Shown here piece by piece: positions 25,171-34,265 of a stretch of 35,991 bases of DNA (position 1 is its first letter; every line of letters begins with the position of its first letter). The stretch lies in assembly GCA_022450045.1 (NCBI GenBank), contig JAKURD010000028.1:1-35991 (forward strand), in the 5' to 3' direction. The translations under genes and the position numbers were made by a program. A model generated the notes under the pieces. The model was given only the letters and a program-made list of their open reading frames with translations. It searched no databases and was not told where the DNA came from. The stretch is from Gracilimonas sp. (GTDB lineage: Bacteria; Bacteroidota; Rhodothermia; Balneolales; Balneolaceae).

Positions 25171-25788
25171 TCAATTTAAAATTGGATTCAAAGCTTCCCA
25201 TACAGTATCCGCAATCACCTTGTGGCCCTTAGGGGTAGGATGCAATCCATCACTTTGCATCAGTTCTTCATCCCCGCCGATCTTATCCATGATCATCGGA
25301 ATCAGGGATAAATTATTTTCTTGGGCAAGCTCAGGATAGATAGTCTCGAATTTTCTGGTATAATCCTGACCAAGATTTGGGGGCACCTGCATTCCAGCCA
25401 AAATGATCTGCGCATCCGGGTTCCTGGCTTTCACCTTATCAATAATCTGCTGCAAATTTTCTTTTGTGGAATTCAGGTCGATACCCCGAAGGCCATCGTT
25501 GCCGCCCAGTTCCAATACCATGATGTCGATATCACGTTGAAGGGTCCAGTCGATTCTCCGCAATCCACCCGCTGAGGTTTCTCCGCTTAAACCTCCGTTG
25601 ATCACTTCATAATTCAATCCCAGAGAATCAATCCGATCCTGAATGAGCGCGGGAAAAGCCTGGCTTTTATCCACTCCCAAACCGGCAGTGATGCTGTCTC
25701 CAAAAAATAGGATGGTCTTGGTATCGGAATCCTGAGCTTGCAGGGAACAGGTTAAGAATAAAGAAATAATGAATAGCAGAGATTTCAT
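25171..25788 (-). CDS. tesA: Arylesterase / lysophospholipase, TesA-like SGNH hydrolase
   Basis: A 205-residue exported esterase like E. coli TesA (thioesterase I/lysophospholipase L1). A signal peptide ends at LQAQ. The four SGNH blocks are canonical: FGDSITAGLG (Ser32), NGGLSGETSAGG, LGGNDGLRG, and SDGLHPTPKGH with catalytic Asp and His. It is divergently transcribed from an ABC ATPase and its FtsX-type permease, the same layout as tesA/ybbA-ybbP in E. coli, which supports the assignment. Acts in the periplasm on acyl esters; the true substrate and the link to the transporter are unsettled. Confidence 0.92.
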   Translation of the reverse strand: MKSLLFIISLFLTCSLQAQDSDTKTILFFGDSITAGLGVDKSQAFPALIQDRIDSLGLNYEVINGGLSGETSAGGLRRIDWTLQRDIDIMVLELGGNDGLRGIDLNSTKENLQQIIDKVKARNPDAQIILAGMQVPPNLGQDYTRKFETIYPELAQENNLSLIPMIMDKIGGDEELMQSDGLHPTPKGHKVIADTVWEALNPILN

Positions 25789-25867
25789 AAAAATTACTTT
25801 TTGGCATCATTTATCCCCTTCATCAATAAGCGAAGGTTAATTACAATTTCTGAACTTTTTTCAATAA

Positions 25868-25899
25868 CAATATTTAACTGTAAGCGTAAATATTTCAAA
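25868..25899 (-). promoter_or_regulatory. Candidate promoter for tesA
   Basis: On the reverse strand: TTTG (complement of 25896-25899), 19 bases, then TAAATATTG (complement of 25868-25876). The spacing is exactly that of the RRM-gene promoter, but the downstream box is one base longer than TAnnTTTG. It lies about 80 bp upstream of the tesA start. Confidence 0.35.
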
Positions 25900-25965
25900 A
25901 TTTAAAGGAATGTTTCGGTAATAAACCGTTGTTTGTGTCGGTATCATTCAAAACAAATCAGCATC

Positions 25966-26679
25966 GTGCCAAATATACTCGAAGTACATCAGTTATATCG
26001 CAAATTTCAGAGCGGAACGAAAACCCTCACCGTCGTCAACGACATTAACTTTTCTATTCCTGAGGGCATTTCCTGCGCCATTGTCGGGCCCTCCGGATCG
26101 GGAAAAACCACCTTGCTTGGCTTATGTGCCGGACTTGACCGCCCAACTTCCGGCAGTGTTTCCCTGAATGGAATCCCTTTGAATCCTCTCAGTGAAGATG
26201 AACGCGCTCAGGTACGTAACCAACATGTGGGATTTATATTTCAAACCTTTCAGCTGGTTCCAACGCTTACTGCACTTGAGAACGTAATGGTTCCACTGGA
26301 ATTGCGTGGTGAAGGTACCAAAGAAGTTCGGGAACACGCACGGGAGTTACTGGAATCTGTTGGGCTTGGTGACCGAACCCATCATTACCCTGCTCAACTT
26401 TCGGGGGGTGAGCAGCAACGTGTCGCCGTTGCCCGGGCGTTTATCAATGAACCCAAGATCTTATTTGCCGATGAACCAACCGGGAATCTTGATACTGAAA
26501 CCGGGGAACATATCGAAGACCTGATCTTTGCACTCAATGAAAAGCAGGGAACTACGCTTGTAATGGTAACCCATGATCTTGAGCTCGCCAAAAAATGTGA
26601 CCGCATTATCAAACTAAAAAATGGGCAGGTATTCGAAGATTCTGCTGTTGAACCAGAACCTGAAGCGGCGGTAAAATAA
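25966..26679 (+). CDS. ybbA: ABC transporter ATP-binding protein, YbbA/LolD-like
   Basis: ATPase of an FtsX-family (type VII, mechanotransmission) exporter. Motifs: Walker A GPSGSGKTT, Q-loop region FQTFQLVPTLTALENV, signature LSGGEQQRVAVARA, Walker B ILFADEPTGNLD and the switch His in VTHD. The GTG at 25966 gives MPNILEVHQLYRKF, the usual start of the family; the TTG at 25933 adds eleven unlikely residues. The permease begins 5 bp after its stop. LolD-like proteins share these motifs; assignment to YbbA rests on the single large permease and the adjacent tesA. Confidence 0.9.
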   Translation: MPNILEVHQLYRKFQSGTKTLTVVNDINFSIPEGISCAIVGPSGSGKTTLLGLCAGLDRPTSGSVSLNGIPLNPLSEDERAQVRNQHVGFIFQTFQLVPTLTALENVMVPLELRGEGTKEVREHARELLESVGLGDRTHHYPAQLSGGEQQRVAVARAFINEPKILFADEPTGNLDTETGEHIEDLIFALNEKQGTTLVMVTHDLELAKKCDRIIKLKNGQVFEDSAVEPEPEAAVK

Positions 26680-26684
26680 TCGGT

Positions 26685-29234
26685 ATGGATCAAAGAAAAT
26701 CACTGATGTGGACTTTTAAGATGGCCTGGCGCGATTCACGTTCCAATCGCTCCAAGCTGTTCCTTTTTATGGCTGCCATTATTGTTGGTGTGGCTGCACA
26801 AGTTTCGATCACCTCCTTCCGGGCTAACTTGAATTCAAGTATTGAAAGTCAAGCCAAGGAGCTTTTGGGGGCCGACCTTGAAGTGGATCGAAATGCTCCA
26901 TTTCAGCCGGAATTACAAGAAGTGCTGGATTCTTTGGGGGGCGATGTTTCAACAGCTTTGGAATTCAATTCTATGGCTTTCTTCCCAAAAAATGGAAACA
27001 CCCGACTTTCACAGATCTCAGCCATTGAAGGCGGATTCCCTTTTTACGGAGACCTGATTACCGAACCAGCTTCGGCTGCATCAGCATTTCAAGAAAACGG
27101 TTCAGCCCTCGTAGATGAGCCTGTGATGCGATTGTTTAACCTCCAACCCGGCGACTCCGTTAAAATTGGCCAATTAACATATAAGATTGAAGGCGCCATT
27201 ATTGAAATCCCCGGGCAGCCCGTAGCTGCCAGTTTTTTCGGGCCTCGTATCTTCATCCCTAAAGAAAATGTAGAAGACACCGGATTACTTCAGCGGGGCA
27301 GCCGTCTTGAATATGTTTCGTGGCACAAATTTCCCGAAGGTACCGATATGATTGCCGTAGAAGAGCGCCTCCGGGAGCTTCGGGACGAAGGTATTCGCTT
27401 TGGTTTTGATACCGTTGAAGAACGTGAGGAAGAAGTTGGAGAAGCTATTTTATATCTATCCAATTTTTTGAACCTGATCGGGTTTATTGCACTGCTTTTA
27501 GGCGGAATTGGAGTAGCCAGTTCTATATTTGTGTATATCCGCCAGAAGATCAATACCGTAGCCGTTTTGCGGTGTGTCGGGGTTTCCTCAAATCAGGCAT
27601 TGCTTATATATTTGATACAAGCGGCCTCCATGGGGCTTATTGGCTCCATTATGGGCGCCGCGCTTGGTTCACTCATTCAGCTTTACCTGCCTGTATTGAT
27701 TCAGGAATTTCTACCCGTTGATATTAACCTGTTCATATCGTGGTCGTCCATTGCTATTGGAGTTGGAACCGGATTGGTGATCTCCGTTTTGTTTGCACTC
27801 TTTCCTCTTTTGGCTGTAAAAAAAATCTCCCCGCTTTATTCTCTGCGATCCATATCCATCAACCTTCTTCAACTTCTCACCAACAGGACCAAGATTACTT
27901 TGTCGGCTGTACTGTTGATCTTTGTGACTGCTTATGCCTGGTTAATGATTGGCAGGATCATCCCTGCCGCGTTCTTTACCTTAGGATTGGTTGCCTGCCT
28001 GCTGCTGCTCACCGGCTTTGCAAAGCTAATCATGAAAGGCTCCCGAAAATTTCTCCGGGCAGGATTTTCTTATGAACTTCGTCAGGGGCTGGCAAATCTA
28101 TACCGTCCGAATAATCAGACTACCATTCTGCTGCTTACCTTTGGGCTTGGTGTCACCATGATCAGTTCTTTGTATCTGACACAAGATATGCTGCTCGGTC
28201 AAATTGATTTTGGAGAAGAGGAAGACCTTCCCAACCTTGCCCTTTACGATATTCAATACGATCAGAATGAAGGGGTGAATGAGATCATCACTTCCAGCGG
28301 ACATCAGATCTTACAAAATGTACCGATCGTTACCATGCGTATTCAGGAAATTAACGGAATGAATGCCGAAGCTCTCAGGGAAGACACTACCAAAGATGTT
28401 AGCGGCTGGGCCTTGAATAGAGAATATCGCAATACCTACCGCGATTCATTGCTCGAAACAGAAACACTGGTTTCCGGAGAATGGATAGGTAATGTTGATG
28501 GTATAAATGATGTAGTGCCTATTTCTGTGGAAGATGACCAGATGGAAAACCTGGATGCCGTTCTCGGCGATACGCTAACCTGGGATGTTCAGGGAATTCC
28601 CATTCAAACTTATATCGCCAGTACCAGAACCGTTAAATGGGATCAGCCATCTCCTAATTTCTTTGTGGTTTTCCCGGCAGGCGTACTTGAAAATGCGCCC
28701 CAATTCTTTGCCACTACCATCAATACAAATAGCAGAGAAGCTTCGTTACAGCTTCAGCAGGAACTGGTGCAGGCATACCCTAATGTATCCGCTATCGATG
28801 TTGGGCAGGTTGTGGAAACCGTTCGATCTTTCCTGGATAAAGTGACCTTTGTGATTCAATTCATTGGCTTGTTTAGCATCATCACCGGGTTGATTGTGTT
28901 GGCGGGATCTGCGGCCACTTCCCGTTTTCAGCGCATCCGTGAGGCTGTACTTCTGCGTACCCTTGGAGCTTCAAAAAAACAGGTGATCAAAATTCAGGTG
29001 ATCGAATATGTATTGCTGGGAGTCATGGCTTCCATAACAGGGTTAATTCTCTCCCTCGGAGCCAGTACCTTCATCGGCTATTTCTATTTTGATATCGAGT
29101 TTGTTCCGAACTTCTTTATTATCGGAGTAGAGATCCTGATCTTGACGGCACTGGTACTCATGATCGGTCTTTTAAATACCAGGGGAGTTCACAATAAACC
29201 TCCTTTGGAAGTGCTTCGTGCAGAGGTTGCATAA
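26685..29234 (+). CDS. ybbP: FtsX-family ABC permease, YbbP-like
   Basis: An 849-residue inner-membrane permease with the YbbP layout. A first helix at about 25-45 is followed by a large periplasmic domain (50-245), then a first FtsX core of three helices (about 255-375, including LNLIGFIALLLGGIGVASSIFVYI). A middle group lies at 395-490. A second periplasmic domain (500-725) and a second FtsX core (about 735-845, LLRTLGASKKQVIKIQVIEY) complete the duplication. Roughly ten helices are visible. It works with the ATPase ending 5 bp upstream. E. coli YbbAP has been linked to hydrophobic compounds and TesA; that link is proposed here only by synteny. Confidence 0.9.
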   Translation: MDQRKSLMWTFKMAWRDSRSNRSKLFLFMAAIIVGVAAQVSITSFRANLNSSIESQAKELLGADLEVDRNAPFQPELQEVLDSLGGDVSTALEFNSMAFFPKNGNTRLSQISAIEGGFPFYGDLITEPASAASAFQENGSALVDEPVMRLFNLQPGDSVKIGQLTYKIEGAIIEIPGQPVAASFFGPRIFIPKENVEDTGLLQRGSRLEYVSWHKFPEGTDMIAVEERLRELRDEGIRFGFDTVEEREEEVGEAILYLSNFLNLIGFIALLLGGIGVASSIFVYIRQKINTVAVLRCVGVSSNQALLIYLIQAASMGLIGSIMGAALGSLIQLYLPVLIQEFLPVDINLFISWSSIAIGVGTGLVISVLFALFPLLAVKKISPLYSLRSISINLLQLLTNRTKITLSAVLLIFVTAYAWLMIGRIIPAAFFTLGLVACLLLLTGFAKLIMKGSRKFLRAGFSYELRQGLANLYRPNNQTTILLLTFGLGVTMISSLYLTQDMLLGQIDFGEEEDLPNLALYDIQYDQNEGVNEIITSSGHQILQNVPIVTMRIQEINGMNAEALREDTTKDVSGWALNREYRNTYRDSLLETETLVSGEWIGNVDGINDVVPISVEDDQMENLDAVLGDTLTWDVQGIPIQTYIASTRTVKWDQPSPNFFVVFPAGVLENAPQFFATTINTNSREASLQLQQELVQAYPNVSAIDVGQVVETVRSFLDKVTFVIQFIGLFSIITGLIVLAGSAATSRFQRIREAVLLRTLGASKKQVIKIQVIEYVLLGVMASITGLILSLGASTFIGYFYFDIEFVPNFFIIGVEILILTALVLMIGLLNTRGVHNKPPLEVLRAEVA

Positions 29235-29312
29235 ATCTTTGTTAATATTAAGGAACAATAACCGTACGTATTTACTATAAGTGTTAAATAAGCATACTAT
29301 AAATTATCCGAA

Positions 29313-29990
29313 ATGAAATCCAATATCTTCAAAATTGCATCTATATTTATCATTTTATTGCTGCCTTTCACTGCTTGCCAGAACTGGAGCAAAACAGCCA
29401 AAGGAACAACTATAGGCGCAAGTGCCGGGGCATTAGCTGGAGCCATTATTGGTAAAGCCGCAGGTAACACCACTACAGGAGCGATTGTAGGCGCAGCAGT
29501 TGGTGGTGCCACGGGTGCGGCCATAGGTAATTACATGGATCGACAGGCCCGGGAGTTGGAAGAAGATCTTGAAAATGCAACCGTTGAGCGTGTAGGAGAA
29601 GGAATCAAAATCACCTTCGATTCCGGTATTCTTTTTGATACTGAGTCATATTCATTGAAAGATGCTTCTAAGGAGGATATAGCCAAGCTTGCCAAGGTTT
29701 TAAACAAATATGAAGACACAAACATTATGTTTGGCGGACATACCGATAGCCGCGGAACCGAAGAGTATAATCAGGAACTGTCTGAGAAAAGAGCAAAGTC
29801 GGTAGCTGAATATGCAGCCTTTACCGGAGTAGATGCAGAGCGAATGACCATTGTTGGATATGGTGAAAATGATCCTGTAGAAACAAACAATACAGAAGCC
29901 GGAAGACGGCAGAATCGCCGGGTTGAAATAGCCATTTGGGCGAACGATGAGTTAAAAGAAGCAGCTGAAGAAGGACGTATCGGGAACTGA
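29313..29990 (+). CDS. OmpA-family peptidoglycan-binding lipoprotein with glycine-zipper domain
   Basis: A 225-residue outer-membrane lipoprotein (lipidated Cys22 in LLLPFTAC; Phe at -3 is slightly unusual). Residues 30-75 are a glycine-zipper membrane-associated segment (GASAGALAGAIIGKAAG, GAIVGAAVGGATGAAIG). Residues about 95-210 are an OmpA_C domain: GIKITFDSGILFDTES, then FGGHTDSRGTEEYNQELSEKRA with the Asp and Arg that hold the diaminopimelate of peptidoglycan, and GRRQNRRVEI. It probably tethers the outer membrane to the cell wall. Own gene unit with a terminator. Confidence 0.93.
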   Translation: MKSNIFKIASIFIILLLPFTACQNWSKTAKGTTIGASAGALAGAIIGKAAGNTTTGAIVGAAVGGATGAAIGNYMDRQARELEEDLENATVERVGEGIKITFDSGILFDTESYSLKDASKEDIAKLAKVLNKYEDTNIMFGGHTDSRGTEEYNQELSEKRAKSVAEYAAFTGVDAERMTIVGYGENDPVETNNTEAGRRQNRRVEIAIWANDELKEAAEEGRIGN

Positions 29991-30018
29991 TCAATAACTG
30001 AAATACACTGATATTCAA

Positions 30019-30050
30019 AGGCTTGCATATTTTTTATGCAGGCTTTTTTT
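30019..30050 (+). terminator. Rho-independent terminator after the OmpA lipoprotein gene
   Basis: Stem GGCTTGCATA (30020-30029) / TATGCAGGCT (30035-30044) with two wobble pairs, a T-rich loop and a seven-T tail. It lies about 30 bp after the stop codon. Confidence 0.85.
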
Positions 30051-30112
30051 ATTTCTATTTGTCAAAAAGTATTACGATCCTCTCAGGAGTTCAAAATCAT
30101 AAAAATTTCTAC

Positions 30113-31210
30113 ATGAAAAAAATTACAAATAAAATTCCACGGCCTTCCTTTCTTCAGCACAAGAAACGGTCCAAAAAACCGGGTGAAGCACCGGGTACGC
30201 TGCATTTTACCGGCGAACAGCGTGTGGATCAGATCAGGGTTAATTTATATGATTATGACAGTGAACAGTTAAGTGAACATGACCTCAGTCAAATTGATGC
30301 AAGTAAACCTTACCTGGATTCTCCTTCAAAAACCTGGATCAATGTATCCGGGCTACACAATGTGGATAAATTGAAAGAAATATGGAATTATTTTGAGCTG
30401 CACCCACTGATTCAGGAAGATATTATTAGTACCAATCAACGTGCCAAAATTGAAGAGTACCCAAACCATATGTTCTTTGTACTACGCATGATGGTGGTCA
30501 ATGAGACAACCGGACAACTTAATGTCGAACAAGTCAGTATTGTGTTGTCCAAGAATTCTGTGCTATCCTTTCAGGAAAGTGATTATCAAATTTTTGAACC
30601 TGTGCTTCACCGGCTAAGGAACGGCGCACCAAGGCTTCGAAGTCATGGGCCCGACTATCTCGCGTACGCCCTTATCGATACTATTGTGGATTATTACTTT
30701 AAAGTATTAGAACATTTTGGAGATGAAATAGAGGCACTTGAAGATAAGATACTGGATGGTTTTGATGAATCTATTCCTGAACAAATCCATGCCTTACGCA
30801 GAAAACTCATTTATTTCCGTAAATCCGTATGGCCGCTGAGAGACAGCCTTAATTCTTTGATCAGGGACGAATCACATCTGATCCAGGAAGACAACAAAAT
30901 TTATTACCGGGATGTGTATGATCATTTGGTCCAAATAAATGATGGCATTGAAAACTACCGGGACATGGTGATCGGAATGCTGGATATGTATATGAGTCAG
31001 GTAAGTAACAAGATGAATGAGGTTATGAAAGTTTTAACCATCATTGCCACTATTTTTATTCCGCTGACCTTTATTGCGGGTGTTTACGGAATGAATTTTG
31101 AACACATGCCTGAGCTTGCACTTCCCTGGGCTTATCCTGCTATCTGGGCATTGATGGTAGTGACAACCATTGGAATGTTGTTCTTTTTCAGAAAAAAAGA
31201 TTGGCTATAG
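30113..31210 (+). CDS. corA: CorA-type magnesium/cobalt channel
   Basis: A pentameric Mg2+ (Co2+, Ni2+) channel of the inner membrane. The 365 residues comprise a long cytoplasmic domain with the helical stretch KLIYFRKSVWPLRDSLNSLI, then two C-terminal helices. The first helix ends in the selectivity motif YGMNFEHMPEL (GMN), and the second is followed by the basic end FFRKKDWL. The ATG at 30113 (MKKITNKIPRP) is chosen; the open frame further upstream to 30023 overlaps the preceding terminator and cannot be coding. The N-terminal 30 residues are very basic. Confidence 0.94.
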   Translation: MKKITNKIPRPSFLQHKKRSKKPGEAPGTLHFTGEQRVDQIRVNLYDYDSEQLSEHDLSQIDASKPYLDSPSKTWINVSGLHNVDKLKEIWNYFELHPLIQEDIISTNQRAKIEEYPNHMFFVLRMMVVNETTGQLNVEQVSIVLSKNSVLSFQESDYQIFEPVLHRLRNGAPRLRSHGPDYLAYALIDTIVDYYFKVLEHFGDEIEALEDKILDGFDESIPEQIHALRRKLIYFRKSVWPLRDSLNSLIRDESHLIQEDNKIYYRDVYDHLVQINDGIENYRDMVIGMLDMYMSQVSNKMNEVMKVLTIIATIFIPLTFIAGVYGMNFEHMPELALPWAYPAIWALMVVTTIGMLFFFRKKDWL

Positions 31211-31212
31211 CC

Positions 31213-31245
31213 AAAAAAAGGCTTCGATCAGAAAGCCTCTTTTTA
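31213..31245. terminator. Bidirectional terminator between corA and the FadL-like gene
   Basis: Stem AGGCTT (31219-31224) / AAGCCT (31233-31238) with an A run before (31213-31219) and a C-T5 run after (31239-31244). It can stop corA on the + strand and the FadL-like gene on the - strand. Confidence 0.75.
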
Positions 31246-31269
31246 CCAACTACGGAGTGTTATTGAATA

Positions 31270-32805
31270 TCAAAAATTGAAACGTATTCCCGCTAAAATT
31301 CTTAAAGATGATACGTCCTGATCAATTACTTCAGCTCGCAATTCATTGGTATCAAAATCGAGATAGCTATATGCAACAGAGCGGTCCTGCCACATTGAAT
31401 ATTGGCCATTAAGATCAAGAATGATATTCTCCGTGATATTTGCACTTATTCCTGCTGAATAGATCTCACGATCAGCTTCAAATATTTTACTCTTACCCTC
31501 AAAAAAGGCATATCCTGCTTTCAGTTTGAACTCATCTGTGAATTGGTAACCTATACCTGCTTTATAATTTATGACCCTTTTGTAATTATTCGTCATGAAA
31601 TCCTCAAGCTCTTCTTCCTGTTCCCTGATCGCTACTTCATCATTGAAATTGAGATCATTTCCTTTCACCAGATCAAGTCCTAAATTCGAGTAGTCAATCA
31701 GTTCCCCTGAAACGGATATATCAAATCCCGCTATATCGACGAAAGCTAAGCCTGCACTCAGTTCTCCCGGCTTTTTGATGCGGTATTCATAATCCTCTTC
31801 ACTGGCAAAATCAGACTCAAATGGTGTGGAGCCGTCATCAAGTTCGGTTGTAATGGAAGAGTAGTATCCTTCATTTACCACTATTGTACTGGGAAGCAGG
31901 TAACTCAAACCTAAATTCAAATTCGGGGTTAGTTTATACAATAGCCCTGCCCGGAAAGTAAAGCCATACATATCGGCATCAATTTCATCATGTGTCAGGA
32001 TGTTATCGATATCGGTGCTATCACCTTCGGTATCGGATGGGATGAAGTTATAATTGTAATCGTTTTGATCATCTACTTCCAAAAAATCCCGCCGATAGGT
32101 GTAGTTTCCAGCGGTAAGACCGCCCGAAATTCCAATAAAGAAATCTTTCTGAAATTCAGTCCCAAAAAAGAAAGAATACTCCCCTAAATTGGTCTCGTAA
32201 GAAACCTCTGCTTCCTGAGTGATACCAGGATATTCAGCAAAACCAATACGAAAAATAGATTCCAGGTACGTCTCGTTCACATCTCCCCAATCGATGGCAT
32301 AAGCATTGAAAGCGATGTCATTGTAATCACTTCCAGAATCTTTAAACGCATCTGTAATGGTACTTTCATTATTTCTTGCACCCAGCCGTGTTATGCCTCT
32401 ATGGTCAGAAATGCGGTTATATCCGGCACCTAAAACAAAACTCCCTTGCTTTGCAGGAACTTTGTATATGAAACCGAGGTTGCTCAATTTTGTAAAATTG
32501 TCTTCTGCTACAAGGCTATTTCCCAGATAAGTATTTTCCCTTTCAACGGTATTATTTACCAAGCCAAAACTAAAGTAATTGTCATCGATGAGGCCAATGG
32601 TTGCCGGGTTAGCCAAAAAGCTGCCAAAACCATTCACATTGGCAACAGAAGGAAAATATCCTGTAGCCGGATCACCGTTATAACTTTGCTCGCTGAATTG
32701 TAAGGCGAGATTGGAGTAGCTAACCTGGCTATTACCATCCTGCCCATAAACGGCTTCAGAAGACAATAGGAAAGCTGCTAAGAGAAATAAGATAATCCTC
32801 TTCAT
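31270..32805 (-). CDS. OmpP1/FadL-type outer-membrane transport protein
   Basis: A 511-residue beta-barrel protein. A signal peptide ends near AVYG. The early segment VNGFGSFLANPATIGLIDDNYFSFGL matches the FadL/TodX hatch region, where the NPA motif is conserved. Multiple amphipathic strands follow (FVLGAGYNRISD, FGTEFQKDFFIGISGGLTAG, LNLGLSYLLPSTIVVNEGYY), ending in SLRILAGIRFNF with the C-terminal Phe used by BamA. Family members move hydrophobic molecules such as fatty acids or aromatics across the outer membrane. It starts 39 bp downstream of the Tyr-rich lipoprotein gene and is probably in the same operon. Confidence 0.85.
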   Translation of the reverse strand: MKRIILFLLAAFLLSSEAVYGQDGNSQVSYSNLALQFSEQSYNGDPATGYFPSVANVNGFGSFLANPATIGLIDDNYFSFGLVNNTVERENTYLGNSLVAEDNFTKLSNLGFIYKVPAKQGSFVLGAGYNRISDHRGITRLGARNNESTITDAFKDSGSDYNDIAFNAYAIDWGDVNETYLESIFRIGFAEYPGITQEAEVSYETNLGEYSFFFGTEFQKDFFIGISGGLTAGNYTYRRDFLEVDDQNDYNYNFIPSDTEGDSTDIDNILTHDEIDADMYGFTFRAGLLYKLTPNLNLGLSYLLPSTIVVNEGYYSSITTELDDGSTPFESDFASEEDYEYRIKKPGELSAGLAFVDIAGFDISVSGELIDYSNLGLDLVKGNDLNFNDEVAIREQEEELEDFMTNNYKRVINYKAGIGYQFTDEFKLKAGYAFFEGKSKIFEADREIYSAGISANITENIILDLNGQYSMWQDRSVAYSYLDFDTNELRAEVIDQDVSSLRILAGIRFNF

Positions 32806-32844
32806 GATGTTAGGCTAAAGAATGGTTAGTGTTGAAACGGGGGC

Positions 32845-34179
32845 TTAGTTATTGCCCCGGCTTCGTTTACTTGAACTGGATGAACTTCGGCTCTTAGAAC
32901 TTGACGCTCTGGAACGGGTAACTGTTGAGCTCCGGGTTACCGATTTGGTACCACGACTTATTTTAGAACCAGAAGCTGACCGATTGTTCTTCAATCCGTT
33001 TATACGTTTACCGATGCCGGATGCAGCTCTTTCTGAAAACATTGACGATCTTCGAGAATTATTTTGCTTAAAAAAGCTGCTAAAGGTACTTCTCTTAGCA
33101 GTCGTTCTGTTATTTATATTTACCCTTCGGTTTGGAATAGTATATGTTCTTCTTGTGTTTAAAGAACCGGTACCAACACTCAGGGCTGCAGAGCTGCTGA
33201 AGTTAGCTTCATTTCCTCTTGATCGGGTTTTACCGCTACCTGTATTACCACCCGAACTGCGTGACTTACCTACAGATGAACCTGAGCCTCTACTTTTACT
33301 TCCACCGGAATTGGTTCGGCCTTTTCCAACAGAAGAACCTCTTGATCTGCTGCCTCTGTTTACTGTCCCTGATGAACTTCGTCCTACTGATCGGCCGCTG
33401 CCTCTCACCCTTGTACTGTTTCCGGTGCTTCTATTTCTAACAGAACCGGTATTTACTCCTCGGGTTCTTACACCTGTACGATTTCCTTTTAAGTTGGATC
33501 GTGTTCTGGCATCACTACGGTTAACCAGCCCGCTGCTTCTTGGCCCTTTACGATAGAGGTCCGCATCTCTTCTGTATTTTTGTGATCTTGTGTAGTTGTT
33601 ATACACATACACGTTGTTGTAGTAAGGATAATTCCAGTAATATCCCCAGCTGCTATAATATGGGTAATGATAGTAAGCATAAGAAGGCCCTCCATAATAA
33701 AAGCCAAAGCCTGAGCCTAACCAAATATGGCTTCTGTACATATAGTTATGGTGCCGGTACCACCAACTGTTAAACGCCCATGGGGTATAACCGTAAACAT
33801 AACTATCCCTGTACGCATTTCGGTAACCTTTATAATATCCGTCATCAAAACCATCATCATATCCTTTCCAGTAGTACTTATCAGCGTAATGGTCTTTGTA
33901 CCATTGCTCTGCTTCATAGTCTTTATAGTAAATGCCAGACTCTTCCAAAGCGTATTCATCTTTCAGATATCTATCTTCTTCCGTTCTATAGGGCGCCTCT
34001 TGACCAGCTCCATTTTCAACCGTATTTCCCTCTTCATAACCATCCCAGGCATAATAATCGGAGTAACGATCTCTTTCTGAAGAAAATCGTTCGGTGGTTT
34101 GGAATTGGGTATAACAACCTGTCAATAGAAAAGGCAATACGATAAGGAAGAACCGGTTGGATATATTTGATGATTTCAT
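32845..34179 (-). CDS. Surface lipoprotein with Tyr/Trp-rich and Arg/Ser-rich low-complexity halves
   Basis: I recognise no enzymatic family. From the Met at 34179 it is 444 aa. It has a type II signal (FLLTGC) and then an acidic, Tyr-rich stretch to about residue 120. Next comes a strongly Tyr/Trp-rich part at 120-205 (GFGFYYGGPSYAYYHYPYY, WNYPYYNNVYVYNNY). From about 210 to the end it is a basic, disordered Arg/Ser/Gly/Asn-rich region of SRGSS, RSSGG and TRSR type repeats. Such sequences suggest an outer-surface structural, adhesive or polymer-binding protein; the basic half could bind acidic polysaccharide or DNA. All are inference. It lies 59 bp after the LuxR-type regulator and just ahead of a FadL-like porin gene. 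A long overlapping frame on the + strand is an artefact of its composition. Confidence 0.8.
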   Translation of the reverse strand: MKSSNISNRFFLIVLPFLLTGCYTQFQTTERFSSERDRYSDYYAWDGYEEGNTVENGAGQEAPYRTEEDRYLKDEYALEESGIYYKDYEAEQWYKDHYADKYYWKGYDDGFDDGYYKGYRNAYRDSYVYGYTPWAFNSWWYRHHNYMYRSHIWLGSGFGFYYGGPSYAYYHYPYYSSWGYYWNYPYYNNVYVYNNYTRSQKYRRDADLYRKGPRSSGLVNRSDARTRSNLKGNRTGVRTRGVNTGSVRNRSTGNSTRVRGSGRSVGRSSSGTVNRGSRSRGSSVGKGRTNSGGSKSRGSGSSVGKSRSSGGNTGSGKTRSRGNEANFSSSAALSVGTGSLNTRRTYTIPNRRVNINNRTTAKRSTFSSFFKQNNSRRSSMFSERAASGIGKRINGLKNNRSASGSKISRGTKSVTRSSTVTRSRASSSKSRSSSSSSKRSRGNN

Positions 34180-34203
34180 GACAGACACCTTTAGACTACA
34201 TTT

Positions 34204-34235
34204 CAATTTATACCATGAATATGACTCAATTCAAA
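34204..34235 (-). promoter_or_regulatory. Candidate promoter for the Tyr/Arg-rich lipoprotein
   Basis: On the reverse strand: TTTG (complement of 34232-34235), 19 bases, then TATAAATTG (complement of 34204-34212). It has the same 19-base spacing as the RRM-gene promoter, with an imperfect second box. Transcription would start about 18 nt before the ATG. Confidence 0.35.
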
Positions 34236-34265
34236 CTCATTTTTTATCACATGTTCATGTTAAGC

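Noticed and set aside
32852..33556. 234-aa open frame on the + strand opposite the Arg/Ser-rich lipoprotein
   Set aside because: Leu/Pro/Arg-rich low-complexity translation with no domain; it is the mirror of the Ser/Arg codons of the real gene, which has a lipoprotein signal.
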